Positions 1 to 6,996 of a DNA stretch of 18,609 nt are shown in pieces (the first letter of the stretch is position 1; every line of letters begins with the position of its first letter). This DNA is from TMED14 sp964475135 (GTDB taxonomy: Bacteria > Bacteroidota > Bacteroidia > Flavobacteriales > Schleiferiaceae), in NCBI GenBank assembly GCA_964475135.1, contig CAYYWL010000031.1, positions 1 to 18,609 on the forward strand, given 5' to 3'. Made by a program: the position numbers and the translations under genes. The notes under the pieces are model-generated. The model ran no database searches and had not been told where the DNA came from. It worked only from the letters and a program-made list of their open reading frames with translations.

Positions 1-499
1 GCTGCGCCGGCATCACCCCGCTGCGCAGGGGCGCCTCGGGCGCGGCCCAGCCCCCCTGCACTTTGCCCCGCCAGAAAATGCGGCGAATCTCGTCGGCGTC
101 GTGGTCCTCGCTTGCCATCCAAAACACGGGAACCGTCGGAACTCCCTTTTCGGTCCAGTGGGCGGCCAGTGCGGCCGTCTCGGCCACTTTGGCATGCACG
201 TACAGGGGTCCGAGCCCCGTCACCAGTTGGTGCCCCGCAACGACTGTAACTGAATCAGGCTGGGCCAAGCGCTGCAAGAGTGCGCGCTGCACCTCCGTCG
301 CCTCGGAACCAGCTTGCTCGGCAAGGACTTCGACGAGCAGCGCGCGTCGGTCCGCCGGAAATTCGGCAGCCCTTCGCCGCATCACATCGGCGTTCAAGGA
401 TTGAAGCATCGGAGCTTCAGCCAGTCCATTGGCATTAAGCTGCTGCAGCGCCCCGCCGATTCCGCACGCGCTCAAGGGCGCCACCCAACGCCCCTTCAT
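1..499 (-). CDS. bshC: BshC, putative cysteine ligase of bacillithiol synthesis (3' end cut by window edge)
   Basis: BshC is assigned to the last step of bacillithiol synthesis, joining cysteine to glucosaminyl-malate in the cytoplasm; the thiol serves redox balance and detoxification. Reading the minus strand from an ATG at 499 gives an open frame of 166 codons to the window edge with no stop, so only the N-terminal third or so of the protein is seen. Recognisable family signatures are GHQL at residues 89-92, GPLY at 97-100 with a lysine at 104, and WMASEDHD at 127-134. The start overlaps the stop of the DUF4294 gene as ATGA, so the two are probably translationally coupled in one operon with accC. 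Bacillithiol genes are known in Bacteroidota. The identification rests on motif memory, and the missing C-terminal part cannot be judged. Confidence 0.88.
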   Translation of the reverse strand, partial: MKGRWVAPLSACGIGGALQQLNANGLAEAPMLQSLNADVMRRRAAEFPADRRALLVEVLAEQAGSEATEVQRALLQRLAQPDSVTVVAGHQLVTGLGPLYVHAKVAETAALAAHWTEKGVPTVPVFWMASEDHDADEIRRIFWRGKVQGGWAAPEAPLRSGVMPAQ

Positions 500-1143
500 C
501 GCCGGGGCTGGGGTTTGCCGTTCACGTCGAGTGGAACGCGTTCTTTGAGTTCACCCAGAGCAAACGACCGGAGCAAAATGCGCTCAATCAGCGCATCCTC
601 GTCGTTGCCCTTGGGGTCGTATTCTTTGCGAATGTTGATGTCGTACCACGATCCGGTCACACTCCACCCCACCGCCGTCAACCAATTGCGGTATTCTCGG
701 ATGAGCTTGAACACCGTCTGGTCGGTCTCGCGGTACACCAACTTGCACAAAATTTGGCCTTCGGAACGCGTGAGTTTGCGAAGCTCTGCCTCAAAGCGCT
801 CTTCGAGGAACTTCTGGTACTGTTTGGTGTACTTCGCACGCTTTCGGGCGGACTTCTCTTTGGCCAAGCGCATGTTGAGCGAATCCAAGCGCTCCCCGGC
901 CGCTTTGGCATAAGGGTAGACTTTAAGTACGCGGCGGCGAAGCAATAGGTAGCGCTTGCGCGCTTCGACGTCGGTAAACGTCGGCTTGTCCATGACCAGA
1001 ATTTCATCGAGAAATACCCACGGAATCGTATCGCCGTTAATAACCGTAGCCTGAACCTTTTTGCCATTGAACGTGGTCTCGACCAGCTGCGCCTGCAGCG
1101 GAACAGACACGGCGAACAGCAGCAAAATCAGCGTCCGTATCAT
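496..1143 (-). CDS. DUF4294 family protein, probably exported
   Basis: This 215-residue protein matches the Bacteroidota family DUF4294, whose function is unknown. The N-terminus (residues 1-19) is a signal peptide: Arg3, a hydrophobic run and a likely cleavage after LQAQ, so the protein should be periplasmic or envelope-associated. Family-like motifs are INGDTIP around residues 36-42, YPYAKAAGERL near 76-86, a basic alpha-helical middle rich in Lys/Arg, and RKEYDPKGNDED toward the C-terminus. Its start forms ATGA with the accC stop and its stop forms ATGA with the bshC start, so it sits in the middle of a tightly coupled operon. No catalytic motif is evident. The family call is fairly secure; the role is not known. 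Confidence 0.85.
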   Translation of the reverse strand: MIRTLILLLFAVSVPLQAQLVETTFNGKKVQATVINGDTIPWVFLDEILVMDKPTFTDVEARKRYLLLRRRVLKVYPYAKAAGERLDSLNMRLAKEKSARKRAKYTKQYQKFLEERFEAELRKLTRSEGQILCKLVYRETDQTVFKLIREYRNWLTAVGWSVTGSWYDINIRKEYDPKGNDEDALIERILLRSFALGELKERVPLDVNGKPQPRR

Positions 1144-2600
1144 ACACTAAAGCGCGTTTTCCAACGGCTAGGCTCACGCTCCACGACTGACCCATCTGGG
1201 CGGTAGCCCTCTGCAAGTGCCGCAGCCCATTCCGCGCCTTCGGTGCGGGGCTTCAGCGCTTCGGGGGTGAAGTGTGCTGCCACAAATCCCGTATCAAACT
1301 GCCCGCTGACAAAATCGGGATGCTCGAGAATGAAGCGTCCAAAGCGCAGGGTGGTCCTGACTCCGACCACCGCATAGCGGTCAATGGCGGCCAGCAAACG
1401 CTTACGGGCTGTTTCACGGTCCGGACCCCAGGCAATCAGCTTGGCCAGCATGGGGTCGTAGTACACCGGAACCTCTTGGCCTTCGCGCACCCCGTCGTCG
1501 ACGCGGATTCCCGCTCCCGAAGGGCGTCGGTAGACCTCGAGCACCCCGGTGTCGGGCGCGAAGTTGTTGGTCACGTCCTCGGCATAAACCCGCAGCTCGA
1601 TGGCGTGGCCGTTGAGCTTGAGGTCCTCTTGGCGGTAGGGCAGTCGCTCGCCGCGGGCGATGCGAATCTGTTCTGCGACCAAATCCAAACCTGTAACCTC
1701 CTCGGTCACCGGATGCTCGACCTGTAGTCGGGTGTTCATTTCGAGAAAGTAAAAGGCTCCGCTCGCATCAAAAATGAATTCAACGGTGCCGGCGCCCACA
1801 TAACCGCAGCTCTGCGCGGCCTTTACCGCCGCCTCGCCCATTTGGGCGCGCAGCTCGGGAGACAGAATGGCGCTCGGGGCCTCCTCAACCACCTTCTGGT
1901 GGCGTCGCTGCACCGAACACTCCCGCTCAAACAGGTGCAGGTGGGTTCCGTGCGCGTCCGACAGAACTTGGATTTCGATGTGGCGTGGCGAGGTCACAAA
2001 CTTTTCGACAAATACTTCGCCGTTGCCAAACGACTTAAGCGCTTCGGACGTGGCGTTTTCAAACGCTTCGCGCACTTCAGATGCGGAATGGACAATGCGC
2101 ATACCCTTGCCTCCGCCACCCGCCGAAGCCTTGATCATCACGGGGTATCCAATGCGGTCGGCAACCTCTTGAGCCGCTTCAGCCGTAGCTAAAGCACCGT
2201 CGCTTCCCGGTACTAGCGGCACGTCAAACTGAGCCGCAGCCGCCTTGGCCGATAGCTTGTCACCCATCACGCGAATGGCCGACGGCGGTGGACCTATCCA
2301 AGTAATGCCCTCTGCCCCAATGCGCTCTGCAAATGCTGCGTTTTCGCTCAAAAAACCGTAGCCCGGATGCACCGCATCTGCACCCGACGCCGTGCAGGCC
2401 TCAATGACCGCCTCAACGTTGAGGTAGCTCTGGGAGCTGGGCGCCGGCCCCACGAGGTAGGCTTCGTCGGCAAAATGTACGTGCGGCGCGTCGGCATCGG
2501 CCTCTGAATAAATGGCTACCGTGTGAATTCCCATCTGGCGGGCGGTACGCATCACGCGCAGGGCGATTTCGCCACGGTTGGCAACCAAGAGCTTCTTCAT
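1140..2600 (-). CDS. accC: Biotin carboxylase subunit of an acyl-CoA carboxylase (acetyl-/propionyl-CoA type)
   Basis: The biotin carboxylase half-reaction uses ATP and bicarbonate to carboxylate biotin on a carrier protein. The 486-residue protein opens with KKLLVANRGEIALR, typical of the preATP-grasp domain. It has the glycine-rich ATP loop at residues 156-166 (K157, GGGGKG), the HQKVVEEAPS segment near 234-243, and the catalytic strand EMNTRLQVEHP at 287-297 with E287, R291 and E295. It stops after the C-terminal carboxylase domain and carries no biotinyl MKM motif, so biotin carrier and carboxyltransferase must be separate polypeptides and are not in this window. The extended end with DTGFVAAHF is more like propionyl- or methylcrotonyl-CoA carboxylase alpha subunits than E. 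coli AccC, so the acyl substrate is uncertain. It is the first gene of the minus-strand operon with DUF4294 and bshC. Confidence 0.93.
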   Translation of the reverse strand: MKKLLVANRGEIALRVMRTARQMGIHTVAIYSEADADAPHVHFADEAYLVGPAPSSQSYLNVEAVIEACTASGADAVHPGYGFLSENAAFAERIGAEGITWIGPPPSAIRVMGDKLSAKAAAAQFDVPLVPGSDGALATAEAAQEVADRIGYPVMIKASAGGGGKGMRIVHSASEVREAFENATSEALKSFGNGEVFVEKFVTSPRHIEIQVLSDAHGTHLHLFERECSVQRRHQKVVEEAPSAILSPELRAQMGEAAVKAAQSCGYVGAGTVEFIFDASGAFYFLEMNTRLQVEHPVTEEVTGLDLVAEQIRIARGERLPYRQEDLKLNGHAIELRVYAEDVTNNFAPDTGVLEVYRRPSGAGIRVDDGVREGQEVPVYYDPMLAKLIAWGPDRETARKRLLAAIDRYAVVGVRTTLRFGRFILEHPDFVSGQFDTGFVAAHFTPEALKPRTEGAEWAAALAEGYRPDGSVVEREPSRWKTRFSV

Positions 2601-2644
2601 AGACTACACAAGGGCTTTAGACTGCAAAGTACGCACAGGCTTCG

Positions 2645-2651
2645 TACTTTG
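2645..2651 (+). promoter_or_regulatory. Probable -7 box (TACTTTG) for the transaldolase-CBS gene
   Basis: TACTTTG lies five bases before the ATG at 2657. It is a one-base-shorter variant of the Bacteroidota TAnnTTTG box. The 56-base gap to the divergent accC start also carries TACTTTG on the minus strand (2632-2626), a possible box for accC. No clear -33 TTG was found at proper spacing, so both are weak calls. Confidence 0.4.
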
Positions 2652-2656
2652 GCCCC

Positions 2657-3670
2657 ATGGAATTGTACCTCGATTCGGCCAACCCCACTGAAATTTCGGC
2701 CGCCTTTCAACTCGGAATCTTTTACGGACTCACCACCACCCCGACCTTCCTTCAGCGTCAGGGAGTTGCGGACGTGGATGCGTGGCTTCTCGAAACCGCG
2801 AAGCACGTCCCCGTCATTCAGGTGGAAGCCCTCGGAAATTCCGCCGACGAAATTGTTGCTGAAGCGCACCGCTTGCTGGCTTTGGGGCTAGCGCGCGAGA
2901 CGACGGTATTCAAAATTCCCGTGTCGCTGCACGGTGTGCAGGCCTGTGCCCGCCTCAGCAAAGAGGGCATCATGACCAACGTGCACCTCATTTACACCCC
3001 CCAGCAGGCCTACATGGCCATGAATTCGGGCGCAACCTACGTCTGTCCGTTGGTCGGACGCCTTCAAGATCAAGGTACAGACGCGCTCTCGCTCGTCGAC
3101 GGAATCGTGGCATTCAAAGAGCGCCATGGTTATGCGTCCAAAGTGATGTTTTCGTCAGTTCGCCACAGCGAGCACGTGCGCAACGCCATGGACTTGGGTG
3201 TGGATGCGGTCACGGTTCCGTGGTCAGTCTGCCAGCAGCTGCCCAACAACCACCTCACGACCCTCGGAACTGCACAGTTTGACGAGGACCACCGCCGCAT
3301 GACGGTTCGCGTAGAATCCGTACTTCGTCCGACCCAAGCTATTGTTTCACCTGATACGCCCGTGCGGGACGCCCTTGTCGCCATGACCGTCAGCGGCCTC
3401 GGTGCCGTAGTGCTGGCCGAACAGGGACGCGCCGTCGGACTTTTCACGGACGGTGACCTTCGCCGACTCATCGAACAGCGCGGAACATTGGACGTGAACG
3501 CCCCAGTTCGGGCCGTGCACAGCCTTAAGGTTCCATTTGCAATCTCTGGAAGCGCGCTGCTGAACGAAGCCTACCGACGATTTTCGGAGACTAAAGTAGA
3601 TCAACTACTAGTTGAAGATGAAGCGGGTAATGCGCTCGGATTGATCGATATACAAGACATCAACAGCTGA
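2657..3670 (+). CDS. Transaldolase/fructose-6-phosphate aldolase-like enzyme fused to a KdsD-like CBS domain pair
   Basis: Residues 1 to about 220 form a class I aldolase barrel of the transaldolase/FSA group. The start MELYLDSA matches E. coli FsaA and holds the catalytic Asp6; VFKIPVS carries the likely Schiff-base Lys86; Gln55 sits where FsaA has Gln59. Residues about 225-337 are two CBS repeats, the first with GLFTDGDLRR (261-270), very like the CBS pair of KdsD arabinose-5-phosphate isomerase, and the second ending LGLIDIQDI. FSA and transaldolase proteins normally lack CBS domains. By eye several active-site positions differ: TTTPT replaces TTNPS (Thr28), NVHL replaces NVTL (His110), and Leu132 sits where Tyr or Phe is expected. 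The stop overlaps the start of the KdsC-like phosphatase gene by one base. I infer an aldol reaction on a sugar phosphate, perhaps nucleotide-regulated through CBS; the substrate is unknown. Confidence 0.85.
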   Translation: MELYLDSANPTEISAAFQLGIFYGLTTTPTFLQRQGVADVDAWLLETAKHVPVIQVEALGNSADEIVAEAHRLLALGLARETTVFKIPVSLHGVQACARLSKEGIMTNVHLIYTPQQAYMAMNSGATYVCPLVGRLQDQGTDALSLVDGIVAFKERHGYASKVMFSSVRHSEHVRNAMDLGVDAVTVPWSVCQQLPNNHLTTLGTAQFDEDHRRMTVRVESVLRPTQAIVSPDTPVRDALVAMTVSGLGAVVLAEQGRAVGLFTDGDLRRLIEQRGTLDVNAPVRAVHSLKVPFAISGSALLNEAYRRFSETKVDQLLVEDEAGNALGLIDIQDINS

Positions 3671-4266
3671 TGAAAATCCGCGGCCTCATTCTCGACTGGG
3701 ACGGAGTTTGGACCAACGGACGCAAGCGTCCCGATGGTCAATCCGACTTTAGCGAACACGACACGATGGGGCTCAACCTACTACGTTTTGCGCACTACGC
3801 GGCAACCGGCGAACTGCTTCGCGTGGCAATTGTCACTGGCGAGCGTAACCCCACGGCAGAGTTTCTCGTGCAGCGGGAACACTATGACGACTTCATTTTT
3901 TACGCTCGAGACAAAACCAAAGCCGCACCACTGCTTGAGACCCGATGGGGAATCCCTCCCGCAGAGTGGGGTTTCGTGTTTGACGACGTACTTGACCTTG
4001 GCCTTGCGGCCCTGGTGGGCCGGCGGGCCATGGTTCAATGGGACTTTACCAAAGCGATTCAAGAGATCGCCCAAGCCGAAGGATTGGTCGACGACTGGAT
4101 CGAATCCAACGGGGCCGTGCGCCGCTGGTGTGAATCCTACTTAACTGAATTGGGTTGGCTTCACACCGCCGTGGCCGAGCGCCGCACTTGGTCGCCGCGC
4201 TATCAAGACTACTGGTCAATACGCAAAGAAGTCCAGCCCACAATTACCGACTTGAGTCCCCGCTAA
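3670..4266 (+). CDS. KdsC-like HAD-family phosphatase
   Basis: The 198-residue cytoplasmic protein has HAD motif I as LILDWDGVWTNG (nucleophile Asp9, acid/base Asp11), motif II as VAIVTGER (Thr56), motif III lysine at 82 or 84, and motif IV as FVFDDVLDLGLA (Asp105, Asp106). The absence of a large cap domain and the DGVWTNG opening recall KdsC-type C0 phosphatases that remove phosphate from sugar acids such as KDO-8-phosphate. The C-terminal 60 residues are rich in Trp and charged residues and extend beyond the common KdsC core. Its ATG shares one base with the TGA of the aldolase-CBS gene, implying coupled translation and a shared pathway: the aldolase would build a phosphorylated sugar and this enzyme would dephosphorylate it. 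That pairing is inference. The TAA overlaps the zapA stop on the other strand. Confidence 0.82.
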   Translation: MKIRGLILDWDGVWTNGRKRPDGQSDFSEHDTMGLNLLRFAHYAATGELLRVAIVTGERNPTAEFLVQREHYDDFIFYARDKTKAAPLLETRWGIPPAEWGFVFDDVLDLGLAALVGRRAMVQWDFTKAIQEIAQAEGLVDDWIESNGAVRRWCESYLTELGWLHTAVAERRTWSPRYQDYWSIRKEVQPTITDLSPR

Positions 4267-4571
4267 AGCGCAGTGCGCTTGGTGCCAAGTACTGCGTCGA
4301 GCTGACCCTGAATCTGCTTGATGCGCTCGTCTTCTTCGCCTTGTGGCGCAGATGTTTGCTGCAAGCTAGCCACCTGGTTGGCCATTTGGAGTGCGCACAT
4401 CGCCAAGGCATCCTGTTTGTCACCCACGGCATAACGCTCCTCAAAACGGCTTACAGTGTTTTGAATCAAGGCCACCGCCTTGCGCACTTGCTCTTCTTCG
4501 GCACGCGGAATCGTCAGTGGGTACGTGCGGCCACCAATGCTGACTTTGATGCGCAAAAGGTCTTGGCTCAC
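4263..4571 (-). CDS. zapA: ZapA-like cell division protein
   Basis: ZapA binds FtsZ at mid-cell and bundles protofilaments. The protein of 102 residues begins with a beta-strand-rich part, RIKVSIGGRTYPLTIPRAEEE, typical of the ZapA head, followed by a long helix with LAMCALQMANQV and a C-terminal charged coiled coil. The open frame extends far upstream, but the part before VSQDLL is low-complexity and antisense-like and overlaps the upstream gene. I therefore place the start at the GTG at 4571, which makes a GTGA overlap with the stop of the preceding coiled-coil gene. Length agrees with ZapA of about 90-110 residues. The TAG stop overlaps the stop of the convergent phosphatase gene by four bases, with no room for a separate terminator. 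Confidence 0.85.
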   Translation of the reverse strand: MSQDLLRIKVSIGGRTYPLTIPRAEEEQVRKAVALIQNTVSRFEERYAVGDKQDALAMCALQMANQVASLQQTSAPQGEEDERIKQIQGQLDAVLGTKRTAL

Positions 4572-4858
4572 GGCTGTAGTTTCGAGATGACTTGGTTGAT
4601 TTCGCGGGACCACGACTGAAGCTGCTTGGCCAATTTGGCACGTGCCGCAGCGTCGCCATTGAACGAGATCAAGAGGCGAAGCTCTTCGTTCTCGCTGCGC
4701 AGCGCCTTGATTTGAGCGCTGAGTTCGCGCACTTTTCGATCCTGCTCGGCCACCACGCCCGACTGCTGTTCGAGCTCGCCCACCGCAAGACGGTACTTGC
4801 CGATGAGGTCGTGAACTTGGGCCTGAATGACGCCAATGCGATCGAGGGAATCCGCCAT
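4568..4858 (-). CDS. Small coiled-coil protein upstream of zapA
   Basis: This protein of 96 residues starts MADSLDRIG at the ATG at 4858. An upstream in-frame ATG at 4882 is rejected because a TACCTTTG promoter box lies between the two. It is almost entirely predicted helix with heptad-like spacing (residues about 10-60, including LEQQSG, VRELSAQIKALRSENEELRLL), then a conserved-looking tail with KLAKQLQSWSREINQVISKL. There is no signal peptide or membrane segment. It overlaps zapA by four bases (GTGA), so the two proteins are likely made together. Coiled-coil proteins next to zapA are common in Bacteroidota, and by position and shape it could be a ZapB-like or other divisome partner. That function is inference; I do not recognise a named family. 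Confidence 0.75.
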   Translation of the reverse strand: MADSLDRIGVIQAQVHDLIGKYRLAVGELEQQSGVVAEQDRKVRELSAQIKALRSENEELRLLISFNGDAAARAKLAKQLQSWSREINQVISKLQP

Positions 4859-4862
4859 TGGC

Positions 4863-4870
4863 CAAAGGTA
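4863..4870 (-). promoter_or_regulatory. -7 promoter box TACCTTTG for the coiled-coil/zapA pair
   Basis: Read on the minus strand, TACCTTTG is an exact TAnnTTTG box. It ends four bases (GCCA) before the ATG at 4858, which would place transcription start at or next to the start codon. No clear -33 TTG is seen. Confidence 0.55.
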
Positions 4871-4903
4871 GCAGTTTGGCACGGGAATTTCTATCTTGGT
4901 GGA

Positions 4904-6373
4904 ATGCCAAAAATCGCTTCGCTACTCGCGTGGATGGTAGCGGTTCCGCTCTGGAGCCAGCTCATCGTACACCAGCCATTGGACGGGCCACTTGCGGTTT
5001 CAGGCGAGCTCGCGGAGCTGCGCAACCACCACTTTCACAGCGGAATCGACCTTCGGACCGGCGGAGTCACTGGCAAACCCGTGTACGCCGTGGCGGACGG
5101 TTGGGTGCGCCGCATTGTCATTCGCCCGGACGGCTATGGCTGGGCGCTTTACATCGACCATCCGAACGGATTTACCACCGTGTACGGCCACTTGGAGTCG
5201 TTTAGCGACGAAATCTGGCAGTTCACAGAGTCAGAAGCACGACGTCGCGGCAGCTACCGCCTCGACCTTTATCCGCCCAAGGGACTGCTGTCGGTTTCGG
5301 CGGGTTCTGTGATCGGACTAAGCGGGAATTCAGGATCTTCGGGCGGACCCCACCTTCATTTTGAAGTGCGCGACTTGGCAAGTGAAGAGATTCTGGACCC
5401 ATCTGCCCACGGTTTGGCCATCCCCACGGATCCAAACCGCCCGAAACTATGGGCCTTTAGTGAAGGTCGCTGGCGACCGGCTGGAGACTCGGTTGCGGTC
5501 GCGTCGTGGTACGACCTCGCAGTGACCCTTCCAGAACAAGATTTTGAGGTCGTGGTATCGGACAGCCTTCGCGCCCAATGGTCCCTCAACCGCTGGAGCT
5601 TTGACGTGCAGCGGGGCGCTGACGCTGGACTCGCACTGGGCCTGCACCAGCAGAAGGGTGTTCGCGGATTTCTCGTACACCCCACTCCTACCCAGCCGGC
5701 TCCGGGCTGGCGGCATAATTTGGATTTTCCGCGGGCGAGTGGCAGATTTATCATAGCTGTTCGCTCTGGAAGTGCGCTTATTTGGAGTGGCGTGGTACGC
5801 GTTCGGGAATTCGAGGAACGAGTGCCCCAACCAGCGGCTACGCTTCGGGATGGAGCAGTGACCCTTCACCTACCCGCCCGAGCATTTGCATGGAAGCAGA
5901 ACCTGACGCTTAAGTCCGAAGGGCGTTCCATTCGCGTGGCTCCGGACGTCGCAGCGATCAAGCCGGTGCACTACGACTGGGTTCCGAACGGAATCCACGA
6001 CTCGCTGTGGGACAAGACGTACTTGGCGGTTCGAGATGGACGCGGTTCCGCAAAAATACCAGGAGTGCGAACCATCGACGGAGTGATTCGCTACACGTCA
6101 AAAACCTGCGGCTCCGCCGAAGTACGCATCGATACTGAGGGCCCAAGCTGCCGCGTGATTCGAAGAACCCCAAGTGGAAGTGTTCTGCTGCAGGTTACCG
6201 ACGAATTGGATGTGGAAGTGGTTCGTGCACAGCTCAATGGCCAATGGTGCTGGGCCTACCTGGACGCCAAAACTAATACCCTCTCGGTTCGTGTGGGCGA
6301 AGAGGTTGGCACGCTTGACGTTCAGGTTCAAGACGAGCTGGGCAACCTCACTACCTTTACTACGAACTTATGA
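4904..6373 (+). CDS. Secreted M23 (LytM-type) zinc metallopeptidase
   Basis: M23 peptidases cut peptidoglycan cross-links or peptides in the periplasm. I choose the ATG at 4904 because the next 19 residues (Lys3, then ASLLAWMVAVPLW, ending SQ) form a signal peptide; the open frame upstream is antisense to the coiled-coil gene. The catalytic domain lies at residues about 35-170 with all expected zinc and catalytic residues: HSGID (His45, Asp49), YGHL (His96) and HLH (His150, His152). An insertion of about 30 residues with a basic run (EARRRG) follows YGHL. The remaining 320 residues are rich in beta strands and aromatic residues and match no domain I recognise. The gene overlaps the next as ATGA, heading an operon with a carboxypeptidase-like regulatory protein and a TonB-dependent receptor. 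Total length is 489 residues. The enzyme looks active. Confidence 0.9.
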   Translation: MPKIASLLAWMVAVPLWSQLIVHQPLDGPLAVSGELAELRNHHFHSGIDLRTGGVTGKPVYAVADGWVRRIVIRPDGYGWALYIDHPNGFTTVYGHLESFSDEIWQFTESEARRRGSYRLDLYPPKGLLSVSAGSVIGLSGNSGSSGGPHLHFEVRDLASEEILDPSAHGLAIPTDPNRPKLWAFSEGRWRPAGDSVAVASWYDLAVTLPEQDFEVVVSDSLRAQWSLNRWSFDVQRGADAGLALGLHQQKGVRGFLVHPTPTQPAPGWRHNLDFPRASGRFIIAVRSGSALIWSGVVRVREFEERVPQPAATLRDGAVTLHLPARAFAWKQNLTLKSEGRSIRVAPDVAAIKPVHYDWVPNGIHDSLWDKTYLAVRDGRGSAKIPGVRTIDGVIRYTSKTCGSAEVRIDTEGPSCRVIRRTPSGSVLLQVTDELDVEVVRAQLNGQWCWAYLDAKTNTLSVRVGEEVGTLDVQVQDELGNLTTFTTNL

Positions 6374-6993
6374 GTCGATTTTTTGCTGTAATACTCTGGG
6401 GCGTTAGCCTCATGCTCTCGGGGCAATCCGTGGTTCAAGTGAGCGGCGTAGTACTGACTCAGGATTCAACGCTACAAACAATTCCGAACGCGCGCCTTTG
6501 GGTGGCCAAGCGCGGAACCACCACTACGACCGGGGATGACGGTTTTTTCAGCATTACGGCGGTTCCGGGCGACACCCTTAAGTTTCGTCGTTTTGGCTTT
6601 GAAGAGGAACAGCTTTGGGTTCCGGACAGCCTGCACGGCAAGAGCTACCTCGCCACCGTGTTCATGCGCTGGAACCGCATCGAACTCGACGAAGTCGTGC
6701 TCTACCCGTGGCCACGGCCCGAGGATTTGAACCGCGAGTTGCTGCGCATGGAGATCGAAACGACACAACGGGACATCGCCTTGCGCAACCTCGCCATTCA
6801 AGCTCTGAAAGAAAAAGCGGCGGCCATGGGAATGAGTTCCAACGAGATGCAGCGCTACATCATTCAAGCTCAAGAGCAGCAGCTCTACAATTCAGGCCGC
6901 TACTACGGCAGCAACGGAGCCACGGCGATTCTCGGACGCCTTAGCGATCCGTTCGCTTGGGCTCAGTTTTTTGAATCCTTAAAAAAGCGCTAA
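6370..6993 (+). CDS. Secreted carboxypeptidase-regulatory-like (CarboxypepD_reg type) protein
   Basis: The protein has 207 residues. A signal peptide covers residues 1-19 (Arg3, hydrophobic FFAVILWGVSLML, SGQS). Residues about 22-105 have the beta-sandwich pattern of CarboxypepD_reg-like domains: VSGVVL, IPNARLWVAKRGTTTTTGDDGFFSI, GDTLKFRRFGFEE and the family-typical ending ELDEVVLYPWP. The C-terminal 90 residues are helical and polar (LNRELLRMEIETTQRDIALRNL) with a Tyr/Gly-rich patch, and end in a region with PFAWAQFFESL. Such domains are often the N-terminal part of TonB-dependent receptors; here it is a separate gene directly before one, overlapping the M23 gene by four bases and lying three bases before the receptor. 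A periplasmic structural or scaffolding role is inference. Confidence 0.82.
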   Translation: MSRFFAVILWGVSLMLSGQSVVQVSGVVLTQDSTLQTIPNARLWVAKRGTTTTTGDDGFFSITAVPGDTLKFRRFGFEEEQLWVPDSLHGKSYLATVFMRWNRIELDEVVLYPWPRPEDLNRELLRMEIETTQRDIALRNLAIQALKEKAAAMGMSSNEMQRYIIQAQEQQLYNSGRYYGSNGATAILGRLSDPFAWAQFFESLKKR

Positions 6994-6996
6994 GGT

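Noticed and set aside
314..913. Plus-strand open frame opposite bshC and the DUF4294 gene
   Set aside because: Both minus-strand genes have recognisable family motifs and ATGA junctions; this frame is Ser/Arg-rich shadow sequence.
4592..4903. N-terminal extension of the M23 peptidase
   Set aside because: It is antisense to the coiled-coil gene, and a proper signal peptide begins at 4904.
4572..4910. Long N-terminal extension of ZapA
   Set aside because: It reads through the coiled-coil gene in another frame, is Arg/Gly-rich without family likeness, and makes the protein twice the normal ZapA length.
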